DNA from: Ruminococcaceae bacterium AM07-15
GTDB taxonomy: Bacteria > Bacillota > Clostridia > Oscillospirales > Butyricicoccaceae
DNA: 64,000 bases
NCBI GenBank assembly: GCA_003477405.1
Contig: QUDE01000014.1
Span: 1-64,000 of the forward strand
Reading direction: 5' to 3'
Positions 41,629 through 50,250 of the stretch are shown here, in pieces (the first letter of the stretch is position 1; every line of letters starts with the position of its first letter). The position numbers were made by a program, and so were the translations under genes. The notes under the pieces were generated by a model, which worked only from the letters and a program-made list of their open reading frames with translations, was not told the DNA's origin and made no database searches.

Positions 41629-42750
41629 TTATTCCTTGTCATCCTCAAAATCATCGGCAAACACTTCCACGCCGCCCTTGGCCGCCGCCGGAGTCCGGGG
41701 AGCCGGGGGCGCCGGAGGTGTGGCGGCCTTGGCTGGGGCTTTTCCACCCCGGGCGTTGTTTTCCGCCAGTTTGTCTTTCAGAGCCTGACGAATGGCCTCT
41801 TCCACCTGCTGGGCCTCCTCCGGATTGTCCCGGAAATACTGCTTGGCCGCATCCCGGCCCTGGCCCAGGCGGGTCTCGCCCCGGTAATACCAGGCGCCGC
41901 TCTTTTGCAGCACGCCCAGATCGCAGCCCAGGTCCAAAATTTCGCCCAATTTGGAGATACCCTCGCCGTACATAATGTCAAACTGGGCCTCCTTGAAGGG
42001 AGGTGCCATTTTGTTTTTCACTACTTTGGCCTTGGTGCGGCTGCCGATGTTGGTGCTGCCGTTTTTGATGTGCTCGGCCCGGCGGATCTCAATGCGCACG
42101 CTGGAATAGAATTTCAGCGCCCGGCCGCCGGTGGTCACTTCCGGATTTCCGTAGACCACGCCCACCTTTTCACGCAGCTGGTTGATAAAAATAACCACGC
42201 AGTTGGATTTGGAGATGGCGCCGGCCAGCTTCCGCAAAGCCTGGGACATGAGGCGGGCATGAAGACCCACAAAGGAGTCGCCCATCTCCCCTTCGATTTC
42301 GGCCCGGGGCACCAGAGCGGCCACCGAGTCCACCACTACCACATCCACCGCGCCGCTGCGCACCAGGGCCTCGGTGATTTCCAGCGCCTGCTCGCCGGTG
42401 TCAGGCTGAGAGACCAGCAGCCGGTCTACATCCACGCCCAGGGCTTTGGCATACACCGGGTCCAGAGCGTGTTCCGCATCGATGAAAGCGGCTTCGCCCC
42501 CATCTTTCTGGGCCGCTGCGGCCACATGGAGGGCCAATGTGGTCTTACCGGAAGATTCCGGCCCGTAGATCTCCACAATACGCCCTCTGGGCACACCGCC
42601 GATCCCCAAAGCCAGATCCAGGGCGATGGAACCGGTGGAGATGGCTTCCACATTCATGGCTGTATTTTCTCCCAGGCGCATGACCGAACCTTTGCCATAG
42701 GCCTTTTCGATCTGCGCCAGGGCCGTTTCCAATGCTTTTTTCTTATCCAT
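41629..42750 (-). CDS. recA: Recombinase RecA
   Basis: A 373-residue recombinase for homologous recombination and SOS induction. Walker A is GPESSGKTT; Walker B, the [12 protein letters not shown] segment (DNA loop L1 region) and [20 protein letters not shown] are in place. The C-terminal tail is Pro/Ala-rich and acidic, as in other RecA proteins. ATG 42750 follows AGGGGG. A promoter with a LexA box lies just upstream, so expression is under SOS control. Confidence 0.98.
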   Translation of the reverse strand: MDKKKALETALAQIEKAYGKGSVMRLGENTAMNVEAISTGSIALDLALGIGGVPRGRIVEIYGPESSGKTTLALHVAAAAQKDGGEAAFIDAEHALDPVYAKALGVDVDRLLVSQPDTGEQALEITEALVRSGAVDVVVVDSVAALVPRAEIEGEMGDSFVGLHARLMSQALRKLAGAISKSNCVVIFINQLREKVGVVYGNPEVTTGGRALKFYSSVRIEIRRAEHIKNGSTNIGSRTKAKVVKNKMAPPFKEAQFDIMYGEGISKLGEILDLGCDLGVLQKSGAWYYRGETRLGQGRDAAKQYFRDNPEEAQQVEEAIRQALKDKLAENNARGGKAPAKAATPPAPPAPRTPAAAKGGVEVFADDFEDDKE

Positions 42751-42774
42751 AGCGTAACCCCCTATCGTGACACC

Positions 42775-42803
42775 AGTATACACCCTGGCATCAGATTATG
42801 CAA
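42775..42803 (-). promoter_or_regulatory. Sigma-A promoter of recA
   Basis: On the minus strand TTGCAT (42798-42803), 17 bp, TATACT (42775-42780). Its -35 box overlaps the LexA box. Confidence 0.75.
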
Positions 42804-42813
42804 CATTTGTTCG
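42800..42813. promoter_or_regulatory. LexA (DinR-type) SOS box upstream of recA
   Basis: On the minus strand CGAACAAATGTTGC agrees with the Firmicutes LexA site CGAACRNRYGTTYC at 13 of 14 positions. It overlaps the -35 box of recA, so LexA should repress recA and the genes behind it. Confidence 0.85.
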
Positions 42814-42817
42814 CTTT

Positions 42818-43693
42818 TCACACCTTCTCCGGCGGTGTGCGCACGCCGGTGACCACCCGCTCCACACCGGTGAAATCCCGGAGGATGCGGATATCTTCAT
42901 AGCCGTTTTCCCGCAAAATTTCCTCCACTTGCGGGGCCTGGCCCATGCCGCATTCAAAGGCCAGCATACCATTTTTGGTCAGGGCGTCTTTGAAATTCAC
43001 GGCAATGGCCCGATAAAAGTCCAGTCCGTCGGTCCCGCCGTCCAAAGCCTCGTGCGGCTCATAATCCTTGACGCTCACATCCAGCCCCGGAATATCCCCT
43101 GTGGGAATATAAGGCGGATTGGAAACAATCAGATTGAATTTGCCCAGGGCCTGATCACAGGGCTCCAAAGCGTTCTGGGCCACAGGCAATCCCCGGAAGG
43201 TCAGCCGGTGGCGCACCAGATTCTCCTTGGTCACAGCCAGGGCTTCCTCGGAAGTGTCGGCAAAAACGCAGCTGATGGTATCCGGCAGGTTTTTCAGCAA
43301 AGCGATGCCCACGCAGCCGCTGCCGCAGCACAGATCCAAAATCCGTCCCCGTTCCCGGCGGCTGAAAAAGGCCAGGCCGGCATCCACCAGCGTCTCGGTA
43401 TCCGGCCGGGGGATGAGCACGCCGGGGGTCAGGGTAAAGGTGAGGGAATAAAAATCCCATTCCCCGATGATATGGGCCAGGGGTTCCCCTTTCAGACGGC
43501 GGCTTTTCAGCTCTTCCAGCCGCTTCAGCTGTTCGTCAAAAAGGTAACTCCCGCTGCGCTCATTGAATTCCGCCCGGGGGATCTCCAGGGCAAAAGCCAG
43601 CAGTTCCTTGGCCTCCAAAGGGGCCGAGGTGACCCCGTGATGGCGCAGTTCATTGCGCAAGTCCAAATATACATCCGAAATGGTGCCTACCAT
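42818..43693 (-). CDS. prmC: Peptide chain release factor N5-glutamine methyltransferase
   Basis: A 291-residue SAM enzyme that methylates the GGQ glutamine of release factors RF1/RF2. The SAM site is ILDLCCGSGCVGIAL and the catalytic motif is NPPYIP. The N-terminal helix bundle (about residues 1-90) is as in the family. The ATG lies 6 nt after the DUF1385 stop. prfA is not adjacent within the window. Confidence 0.93.
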   Translation of the reverse strand: MVGTISDVYLDLRNELRHHGVTSAPLEAKELLAFALEIPRAEFNERSGSYLFDEQLKRLEELKSRRLKGEPLAHIIGEWDFYSLTFTLTPGVLIPRPDTETLVDAGLAFFSRRERGRILDLCCGSGCVGIALLKNLPDTISCVFADTSEEALAVTKENLVRHRLTFRGLPVAQNALEPCDQALGKFNLIVSNPPYIPTGDIPGLDVSVKDYEPHEALDGGTDGLDFYRAIAVNFKDALTKNGMLAFECGMGQAPQVEEILRENGYEDIRILRDFTGVERVVTGVRTPPEKV

Positions 43694-43699
43694 ATCCCA

Positions 43700-44641
43700 T
43701 TACCACCTGTCTTCTCCTTGATTTTCGGGAATGACCCGCCGGATGGCTTCAATGGCCACCTCCATCATGCTGTCATCGGGCTCATTGGTTGTAAAGCGCT
43801 GCAAAAACAGCCCCGGCGCCCGCAGAGCCATGGAAAGCCAGTTATCATGACGGCCCACCCACCGATTGATCTCATAGCTGATGCCCACCACCAAAGGCAG
43901 AAGCAAAAGCCGCAGGGCCATACGCACCCAGGGGCTCTGCCAGGTGAACACCGAAAAGACCAGAATACTGATGATCATCACCACAAACAAAAAGCTGGTT
44001 CCGCAGCGGGGATGAAACCGGCTGCACCGGCGGATGTTGTCCACCGTCAGCTCCCAGCCCTTTTCATAGCAGGCGATGGTTTTGTGTTCGGCCCCGTGAT
44101 ACATATAGGTCCGCTTGATATCGCTCTGCTTGGAAGTGACAATAATAAAAGCCAGGAAAATCAGAATACGCACCACGCCTTCCAGCAGATTGCGCACAAT
44201 GCTGGAAGAGCCGGCCGGGAGAAATCCCGCCAACAGGGTGGGTAGCAAAATAAACAGAGCCACAGGCAGAGCAATGCCGGTGACCAGGGCAAAACCCATG
44301 AGAAATTTATCCAGCTTTTCGCTGCCGAATTTCTTGAGAAGCCAGCTTTCCACCTTCCCCGGCTGCTGCGAGGAATCTTCCTCTTCAAAAAACTCGGCGG
44401 AATAGGTCAGGGCACTGATGCCGTATTTCATGGAATCCCAAAATCCCAAAACACCCCGGACAAAAGGCATGCGCAGCACCGGATTTTTCCGGATGGTGCC
44501 TACCTCTTCTTCTTTTATGGCAAACTCCCCATCGGGCTTGCGCACGACGATGGCGGTCTTGCGAGGGCCGCGCATCAGAATGCCCTCAATGAGGGCTTGG
44601 CCGCCGATGGTGGTTTTAAATTCCTTCGGTTGTTGTTTCAT
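43700..44641 (-). CDS. DUF1385 family membrane protein
   Basis: A 313-residue protein of the DUF1385 (YqhQ-like) family, typically beside prmC/prfA in Clostridia and Bacilli. It has the conserved TIGGQALIEGILMRGP start, a transmembrane region at about 110-165, YHGAEHKTIACYEKG and RCSRFHPRCGTSF, then two membrane segments near 220-265. Conserved His, Cys and Glu suggest a metal site, but function is unknown. It overlaps the kinase gene by 26 nt. Confidence 0.9.
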   Translation of the reverse strand: MKQQPKEFKTTIGGQALIEGILMRGPRKTAIVVRKPDGEFAIKEEEVGTIRKNPVLRMPFVRGVLGFWDSMKYGISALTYSAEFFEEEDSSQQPGKVESWLLKKFGSEKLDKFLMGFALVTGIALPVALFILLPTLLAGFLPAGSSSIVRNLLEGVVRILIFLAFIIVTSKQSDIKRTYMYHGAEHKTIACYEKGWELTVDNIRRCSRFHPRCGTSFLFVVMIISILVFSVFTWQSPWVRMALRLLLLPLVVGISYEINRWVGRHDNWLSMALRAPGLFLQRFTTNEPDDSMMEVAIEAIRRVIPENQGEDRW

Positions 44642-46130
44642 CGGTTCCTCCCATAGACGGGGCCAGGGGCAGACGGATGCTCACCGTGGTGCCCTCCCCA
44701 TAAATGCTGTCAATATCCAGAGATCCATCGTGCATGGCCACGATCTCATCGCACACGGCCAAACCGATACCGGCTCCTCTCTGGCGGGCGCTGCCCTTGA
44801 AGAATTTTTCCTTGACCAAGGGCAGCTCATCGGCGGGAATGCCCTGGCCATAGTCCCGGATACGCACCACGGCGCTTTGCTCCTCCACACCGATGGAGAT
44901 TTCCACCTTGCCGCCGCTGACGCCATATTTTGCGGCGTTGTCGATGATATTGAGGAACACCTGGCGCAGCCGGTTCCGGTCGCCGCTGACATACACCGGC
45001 TGAGAAGGCTCGTGATAACTGGTTTCGATGCCCTCCTGCCGGAGCATCTCGTTATAGACAAACAGGGCGTCGTACACTTCTCCCCGCAGATCCAGCACTT
45101 CGGTCTGGAGTTTCATCCGGCCGCTTTCCAGCCGGGAAAAATCCAGCAGTTCTTCCACCATCCGGGATAGACGTGTGGTCTCCTTGCGGATGATGTCTAA
45201 ACCGGTCTCCACGGTGTTTTTGTCATCCAGATTGTTTTCCACCGTCTCAGCCCAGCCGCCGATGGCGGTGAGCGGGGTACGCAGCTCATGAGACACCGAG
45301 GAGATAAAGTCGTTTTTCAGCTTTTCCACCCGGGCGATCTCGGTGGACATATTGTTGATGGTATTGCAAAGCTCACCCATTTCATCCCGGAAATCCATAT
45401 CCAGCCGGGCGCCGTACTGCCCCTGAGCGATCTTCTGGGCCAGTTCGTTGATTTTCAGCACCGGATTGACAATGGAATGAATGAAAAACTGGTTGGTCAC
45501 CGTGAGCAAAAGCAGCACGGCCAGGGCGGCCCCGGCCAGCATCAGATAAATCTGCCCCACTTGCCGGTCCAACAGCTTGAGGGATGTGACAAAGCGCACT
45601 TCCCCAATGAGATCCTGGCTGTTTTTCCGGAACACCGGAGCAGTCACCGCCATGATCCGTTCTTCTGTGGAAGGGTCATAACCGGTGAACGACTGCATCT
45701 CCCCGGTCTCGATGCACAGGTTCACATCGTTGGTGGCCGGCACCGTGCCCGCCACCAGTCCCGTGGACGAGCTGATGATCAGTCCGTTGCTGTCCAGCAC
45801 CTGCATTTCCATTTTGTCTTTGTCGCTGAACTCGGTGATCTGCTGCTGGGCATATCCATAAAACTCATCATAGGTGGAGCTCATATAGGAAGAAAAGTTT
45901 TTGGCGCTGGAATTGGCCCGGCTTTGCAGGCTGGTGTGGAGAGAATCGTAAAAATAATTGGTGGTGGCCGCCCCCACGGCAATGAACATGATGGCAAGCA
46001 AAAGCACGACGATGCTCATGTTGTTGACGATCCACCGCCGTTTGATCCCGCTCATCTTATGCCGGCTCAGCCAAAGGGCCGCTTTTTTCATGGGGCCATC
46101 CCCTGTTGGTTTTTTGATTCCCTCAGCCAT
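44616..46130 (-). CDS. Two-component sensor histidine kinase
   Basis: A 504-residue membrane kinase. Membrane segments lie at about 37-57 and 195-215 with an extracytoplasmic sensor between; a HAMP linker (INELAQKIAQGQYG) follows; the phospho-His is in SVSHELRTPL at about residue 280; the ATP lid has DNAAKYG, DYGQGIP and GAGIGLAVC. It should phosphorylate the response regulator 18 bp upstream. Start ATG 46130 overlaps nothing and has GGGGAAAAG before it; ATG 46091 is an alternative. The signal is unknown. Confidence 0.92.
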   Translation of the reverse strand: MAEGIKKPTGDGPMKKAALWLSRHKMSGIKRRWIVNNMSIVVLLLAIMFIAVGAATTNYFYDSLHTSLQSRANSSAKNFSSYMSSTYDEFYGYAQQQITEFSDKDKMEMQVLDSNGLIISSSTGLVAGTVPATNDVNLCIETGEMQSFTGYDPSTEERIMAVTAPVFRKNSQDLIGEVRFVTSLKLLDRQVGQIYLMLAGAALAVLLLLTVTNQFFIHSIVNPVLKINELAQKIAQGQYGARLDMDFRDEMGELCNTINNMSTEIARVEKLKNDFISSVSHELRTPLTAIGGWAETVENNLDDKNTVETGLDIIRKETTRLSRMVEELLDFSRLESGRMKLQTEVLDLRGEVYDALFVYNEMLRQEGIETSYHEPSQPVYVSGDRNRLRQVFLNIIDNAAKYGVSGGKVEISIGVEEQSAVVRIRDYGQGIPADELPLVKEKFFKGSARQRGAGIGLAVCDEIVAMHDGSLDIDSIYGEGTTVSIRLPLAPSMGGTDETTTEGI

Positions 46131-46148
46131 TCTTTTCCCCGCTCCTGT

Positions 46149-46835
46149 TTAGGCTTCCCATTTATAGCCGAATCCCCAGATGGTGGCGATATACTTGGGG
46201 GCCGCGGCATCGTCTTCGATTTTCAGCCGCAGACGGCGGATGTTCACATCCACCACTTTCAGATCCCCGTGATAATCCCGGCCCCATACCTCGTTCATAA
46301 TTTCGTCCCGGGCCAGGGCGCGCCCACGGTTTTCCAGGAAATTCTTCATCAGCAGATATTCCACCTGGGTCAGATCGATCCGCTGGCCGTTTTTCATCAG
46401 CTCCCGGGAGCGAAGATTCAGAGAGAACGGTCCGGAGGTGATCACATCGGCATTGAAGCTGCCCTGGGTCAGACGGCGATACAAGGCGTCCACCCGGGCC
46501 ACCAGCTCCACCACCGAAAAGGGCTTGCCCACATAATCGTCCGCCCCGGTCATAAAGCCGTTGATCTTGTCGTTTTCCTGGGACAGGGCGGTGAGCATGA
46601 TGATGCCCATCCGGCTGCCGCTGCCCCGGATGCGGCGGCAGACTTCGAAACCGTCGATGTCCGGGAGCATCACATCCAGAATGGCCACATCCACATCGTT
46701 GTGGGTGCGTACATAAGTGACCGCATCCTCTCCCAAGGCAAACTCCACCGTCTCATATCCGGCCCGCTTCAGATTGATGACCACAAAGCTGCGGATATTG
46801 TCCTCATCTTCCAGAATCAATACTTTTTTATTCAT
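46149..46835 (-). CDS. OmpR/PhoB-type response regulator
   Basis: A 228-residue regulator: receiver domain with Asp9-11 cluster (LILEDED), phosphoacceptor Asp54 and Lys104 (VGKPFS), then a winged-helix DNA-binding domain with VDVNIRRLRLKIEDD and the last strand IWGFGYKWEA. ATG 46835 follows the lipoprotein stop by overlap-like spacing (TGATTATG), so translation coupling is likely; GGAGG lies 13 bases upstream. Its targets may include the htrA/deacetylase intergenic region, by analogy only. Confidence 0.92.
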   Translation of the reverse strand: MNKKVLILEDEDNIRSFVVINLKRAGYETVEFALGEDAVTYVRTHNDVDVAILDVMLPDIDGFEVCRRIRGSGSRMGIIMLTALSQENDKINGFMTGADDYVGKPFSVVELVARVDALYRRLTQGSFNADVITSGPFSLNLRSRELMKNGQRIDLTQVEYLLMKNFLENRGRALARDEIMNEVWGRDYHGDLKVVDVNIRRLRLKIEDDAAAPKYIATIWGFGYKWEA

Positions 46836-46837
46836 AA

Positions 46838-48211
46838 TCAGCTGAAAACCTCCGAAGCCCATTCCTTTGTGATTGCATGAAAACTCCGCGCCACCTGATC
46901 GGCGCTGAGGGACAACTGGGGATAGCCGTTTTCCGGCAAAGAATAACCATAAATGGCATTGTCACTGGTGTACAGCCACTCCATGCCGCTGCTGGCAAAA
47001 TACTCCTGCCGGTTATCTCCGGTAAACACCCAGATCTGGAGCAGCACATTGTCCGATCCTTGGAACAGATATCCTTCCTCGGCCCCTTCCACCGGCACCA
47101 GGAAGGTGGTCTTGATGATCCCCGCTTCACTCTTCCGCTGAGCGCTCACATTGCTGCCCCAGGTCTCCGGCCACTGGAAATACCATCCGTCCGCCGGGGA
47201 GTGGAAGGTCTCCACCGCCACCCCATTGGTATTGCCGTTTTCAAACCGGGTCCAGCGCAGCTTCCACAGGGTGTCGGCCGCCTCCGGATCGGTGTAGCCG
47301 GGGAGCATATCTGCCAGAGGTACTTCCGGCATCCCATCGTTGTCGATATCCTGACAGGTGATGTTCACCGGACGCCAGGTGGCGGCGCTGCGCTTGCTGC
47401 CGCTGCCCAGGGTGGTGTTGGTCAAAACACCGCTGCGCAGCTCCACAATATCGGTGATATAGCCGCCGGTGGCCGCCAGACTGTCCACATACAGGGAAAG
47501 GCCCCACTGGCCAGGCTTGGTGCTTTTTGTGATCTTCACCACATTTTTCACATCAGAGGACAGGGGTGTCTGGGAGATCTCGGTGCATTCTCCGTTGCGG
47601 AAACCATAGGCCGTCATCACCATGGCGCTGCTCACCCGGTCGAAGGCGGTGAGGAAAATCTCATCCACCCCGTCGTAGTTCACATCCACAATATAGGAAT
47701 TGCTGTACCGGACAGCCAGCGCTTCATTCAGCCCATCGCTGCCCAGAGTGTGCACCGACATTCCCGAGGCACTGTCATCCTCCATGCCCCAGCTGAGGGC
47801 GATGGCCCGGGCGCCATTGTTTTGACACCGGGGATAGGATACCTCTTTTAAATACCGTCCGTATCCCTTTGCGTGCCCCAGCTCCACATAGTCATCCCCC
47901 TGGCGCTTGTGAACATAGATCATATATTCACCGCTGGTGGAACTGCGATAAAAGGAGATGATCTCCTTTTGTCCGTCCCCGTCAATATCCTGCTGCTGCA
48001 TGGCCTGACGGTTTTGTCCGCTTTCGGCCACGGCCGGGATATACCCCTGGGCCAAAATAGCGTCCACCTGCTGCTGCAGCGCCAGATATTCTCCCGGCAG
48101 CCGGGGCAAGCTGGCCAGAGCGTCACCGCTTTCCACCGAACAGCCGCCCATGGACAGGGCCGACACAATGACCATCGCCGCCGCCAAAAACTTTTTTCCC
48201 AGTCGTTTCAC
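46838..48211 (-). CDS. Lipoprotein with VCBS-like repeats, upstream of a two-component system
   Basis: A 457-residue protein. GTG 48211 with AGAGGG upstream opens a lipoprotein signal (VKRLGKKFLAAAMVIVSALS) with lipobox MGGC, Cys24. The mature part has Asp-rich calcium-type loops, DIDGDGQKEI, DVNYDGVDEI and DIDNDGMPEV, the pattern of FG-GAP/VCBS repeats. It is probably surface-exposed and may serve as an accessory sensor for the kinase. Earlier ATGs at 48232 or 48358 lack ribosome sites. No close family is recognised. Confidence 0.75.
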   Translation of the reverse strand: MKRLGKKFLAAAMVIVSALSMGGCSVESGDALASLPRLPGEYLALQQQVDAILAQGYIPAVAESGQNRQAMQQQDIDGDGQKEIISFYRSSTSGEYMIYVHKRQGDDYVELGHAKGYGRYLKEVSYPRCQNNGARAIALSWGMEDDSASGMSVHTLGSDGLNEALAVRYSNSYIVDVNYDGVDEIFLTAFDRVSSAMVMTAYGFRNGECTEISQTPLSSDVKNVVKITKSTKPGQWGLSLYVDSLAATGGYITDIVELRSGVLTNTTLGSGSKRSAATWRPVNITCQDIDNDGMPEVPLADMLPGYTDPEAADTLWKLRWTRFENGNTNGVAVETFHSPADGWYFQWPETWGSNVSAQRKSEAGIIKTTFLVPVEGAEEGYLFQGSDNVLLQIWVFTGDNRQEYFASSGMEWLYTSDNAIYGYSLPENGYPQLSLSADQVARSFHAITKEWASEVFS

Positions 48212-48356
48212 ACAGAACCCTCTTTGCTTCATCGTTCGTGAAAAAATATGCCTGCGGCCCGCAAAACCCAGGAGGTCCATTGGGCCTTTTATCATTGTAA
48301 CATAAAGCGCGGCAAATGGGAATGTGAAAAAGGCCAAATTTCTGCCTTCTTCCGGC

Positions 48357-48392
48357 AAAAAAGAGCGGGCGGAGCTTTTGCCCCGCCCGCTC
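48357..48392 (-). terminator. Terminator of the P-loop gene
   Basis: GAGCGGGCGG / CCGCCCGCTC arms with a short loop; on the minus strand six T follow. Confidence 0.85.
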
Positions 48393-48404
48393 GCTTCCGC
48401 GCAC

Positions 48405-48818
48405 TTAGAAATACTTTTTGATCTTGTCTGTGGCCCGGCTCACATCGGTGCTCAGGCTGACAGTGAACTTGACGCCGGTCTTTTCGCTGAAAGCGTCCAG
48501 ACGAGCCAGGAAGGATTCGATGGCTTCCACATCATCGCTGCCCACGATCTTCAGAGTGCTGTCGATGAAGATATGGGTGATGTCATAATTGCCGGCATAC
48601 ATACCGTTGACGAAGGCCACCAGAGTTTCAAAGCTGCCCTGGAAATCATACTCGGTGATGTCCACCAGCTTGGCGTTGTGGTTCAGGTCAAAGCGCAGCT
48701 TCTGCCCCAGTTCGATGCAGACCACATTGCCCGACTCGTTTTCCACCGCGTTATTTACAAGATCGATAAGATGCTTAGTTTTTCCACTTCCGGGAAGGCC
48801 CATAAAGACTTTTACCAT
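48405..48818 (-). CDS. Small P-loop ATP-binding protein (often annotated PilT-like)
   Basis: A 137-residue cytoplasmic protein with Walker A GLPGSGKT (7-14) and a Walker-B-like HIFIDSTL (about 83-90). The same compact P-loop family occurs in many Clostridia and is often labelled twitching motility protein PilT, without pilus evidence. ATG follows AGGAGG; the gene has its own promoter and terminator. Function unknown. Confidence 0.75.
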   Translation of the reverse strand: MVKVFMGLPGSGKTKHLIDLVNNAVENESGNVVCIELGQKLRFDLNHNAKLVDITEYDFQGSFETLVAFVNGMYAGNYDITHIFIDSTLKIVGSDDVEAIESFLARLDAFSEKTGVKFTVSLSTDVSRATDKIKKYF

Positions 48819-48849
48819 AAGTGCGTTCCTCCTAACAGTTGTTTATCAA

Positions 48850-48878
48850 ATGATATCATAAACCATCAAGAGTTACAA
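48850..48878 (-). promoter_or_regulatory. Promoter of the P-loop gene
   Basis: On the minus strand TTGTAA (48873-48878), 17 bp, TATCAT (48850-48855). Confidence 0.5.
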
Positions 48879-48927
48879 CCGGATTTCTCGAAGATTTCGC
48901 AAATTCCCTGGGAGATTTTAAATTTTT

Positions 48928-50106
48928 TCACATTCTCCCCTCTTCCCGCTCCATGGCACACACTGTAAAAAGTTCCAAAAACAGGCCGGCCGGGCTCTTT
49001 TTCGCCACCTTTTCCGCCGTAACCACCGGAATTCGGGCAATTTCTTCCCCCTGGCTGCGGATGGTGAGAAGACCGGCCCGGGCTCCTTTTTTCACCGGGG
49101 CCGACAGGGAGGGCGCCATCACCAGTTCCTTTTCCAGAGTGGACACCAGCTCTTTTTTCAGCACCAAAGGCGGCCGCTCCTCCAGCTGACAGAGCACATA
49201 CTCCTGTTTTCCCAGCAGCACCTTCACCGGCATAATGGGCTGATCCGCTGTGATGGTCACCGCCTGATAACCGGCAAAGCCGTAATTGAGAAGGGCGGCA
49301 GCGTCGGCATTGCGGCTTTTTGAATCGGCCGCTCCCATGATCACAGCGATGAGAGACAGACCATCCCGCTCCGCCGTGGCCGACAGGCAATATCCCGCCC
49401 CGGTGGTGTAGCCGGTTTTCAGCCCGGTCATTCCCTGGTATGTATTGATCATCTTATTGGTATTGGTCAAACCAAAGGTGCCATTTCGCACCCAATCGGT
49501 CCAGATCTTGGTATAATCAAAGATTTTCTCATGGCCGATCAGCTGACGGGACATAATGGCGATATCCCGGGCCGTGGTCACATGGCCGTCGGCAGGCAAA
49601 CCGTTGCAGTTCTGAAAATGGGTGTTTGTCATGCCCAACTGTGCGGCCCGCTCATTCATCCGGGCCACAAAGGCCTCCTCGGTGCCCGCCAGATGCTCCG
49701 CCAGCGCCACGGCGCAGTCATTGGCCGAAGCCACTGCCACCGATTTGAGCATTTCATCCACCGTCATCTGCTCGTTTTCTTTCAGATAGATCTGACTGCC
49801 TCCCATGCTGGCCGCATAGGCCGAGGTGGTCACCATCTCATCCAGGGTGATCTGACCGCTCTCCAAGGCCTCCATCACCAAAAGCATGGTCATCACCTTG
49901 GTGACGCTGGCCGGTTCTCGGGGCGTGTCGGCATCCTTTTCATAAAGTACGGTGCCGTCCTCACTCATCAGGATGGCGCTGGGGGCCTGGATGCCCGTCA
50001 GCTGCTGGAGCTGCTCGCTTTCCGGCACCTGGGCGGCCTGCCCGCCTCCCCACAGCATTCCCAAGCACAAAACCATGGCCAAAACTTTCTTCCCGCATTT
50101 CTTCAT
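48928..50106 (-). CDS. dacF: D-alanyl-D-alanine carboxypeptidase (PBP5/DacF type)
   Basis: A 392-residue penicillin-binding protein that removes the terminal D-Ala of peptidoglycan side chains. An N-terminal signal (1-25) is followed by the active-site motifs SVTK (Ser67-Lys70), SAN (127-129) and KTG (230-232). The C-terminal 100 residues form the beta-rich PBP5 tail with a weakly hydrophobic end, probably a membrane anchor. ATG 50106 lies behind AGGAGAAAGGGGA. DacA and DacF cannot be told apart from sequence alone. Confidence 0.9.
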   Translation of the reverse strand: MKKCGKKVLAMVLCLGMLWGGGQAAQVPESEQLQQLTGIQAPSAILMSEDGTVLYEKDADTPREPASVTKVMTMLLVMEALESGQITLDEMVTTSAYAASMGGSQIYLKENEQMTVDEMLKSVAVASANDCAVALAEHLAGTEEAFVARMNERAAQLGMTNTHFQNCNGLPADGHVTTARDIAIMSRQLIGHEKIFDYTKIWTDWVRNGTFGLTNTNKMINTYQGMTGLKTGYTTGAGYCLSATAERDGLSLIAVIMGAADSKSRNADAAALLNYGFAGYQAVTITADQPIMPVKVLLGKQEYVLCQLEERPPLVLKKELVSTLEKELVMAPSLSAPVKKGARAGLLTIRSQGEEIARIPVVTAEKVAKKSPAGLFLELFTVCAMEREEGRM

Positions 50107-50173
50107 CGCACTGTCCCCTTTCTCCTGTGGTAAAGTCTATGCACCTCCTTTTTTCCCCATGCCTTCCTCGCCC

Positions 50174-50202
50174 TTTACCCCAGGGATTTTTTCCGTTATA
50201 AT
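50174..50202 (+). promoter_or_regulatory. Promoter of mtaB
   Basis: TTTACC (50174-50179), 17 bp, TATAAT (50197-50202). Confidence 0.6.
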
Positions 50203-50250
50203 GCTGTCAGATGACAAAACAAATCCCACTTTTCCTTTGGATGGTGAATT

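Noticed and set aside
40792..42852. A 686-codon plus-strand open frame opposite rimO, recX and recA
   Set aside because: Shadow; no ribosome site and crosses three real genes.
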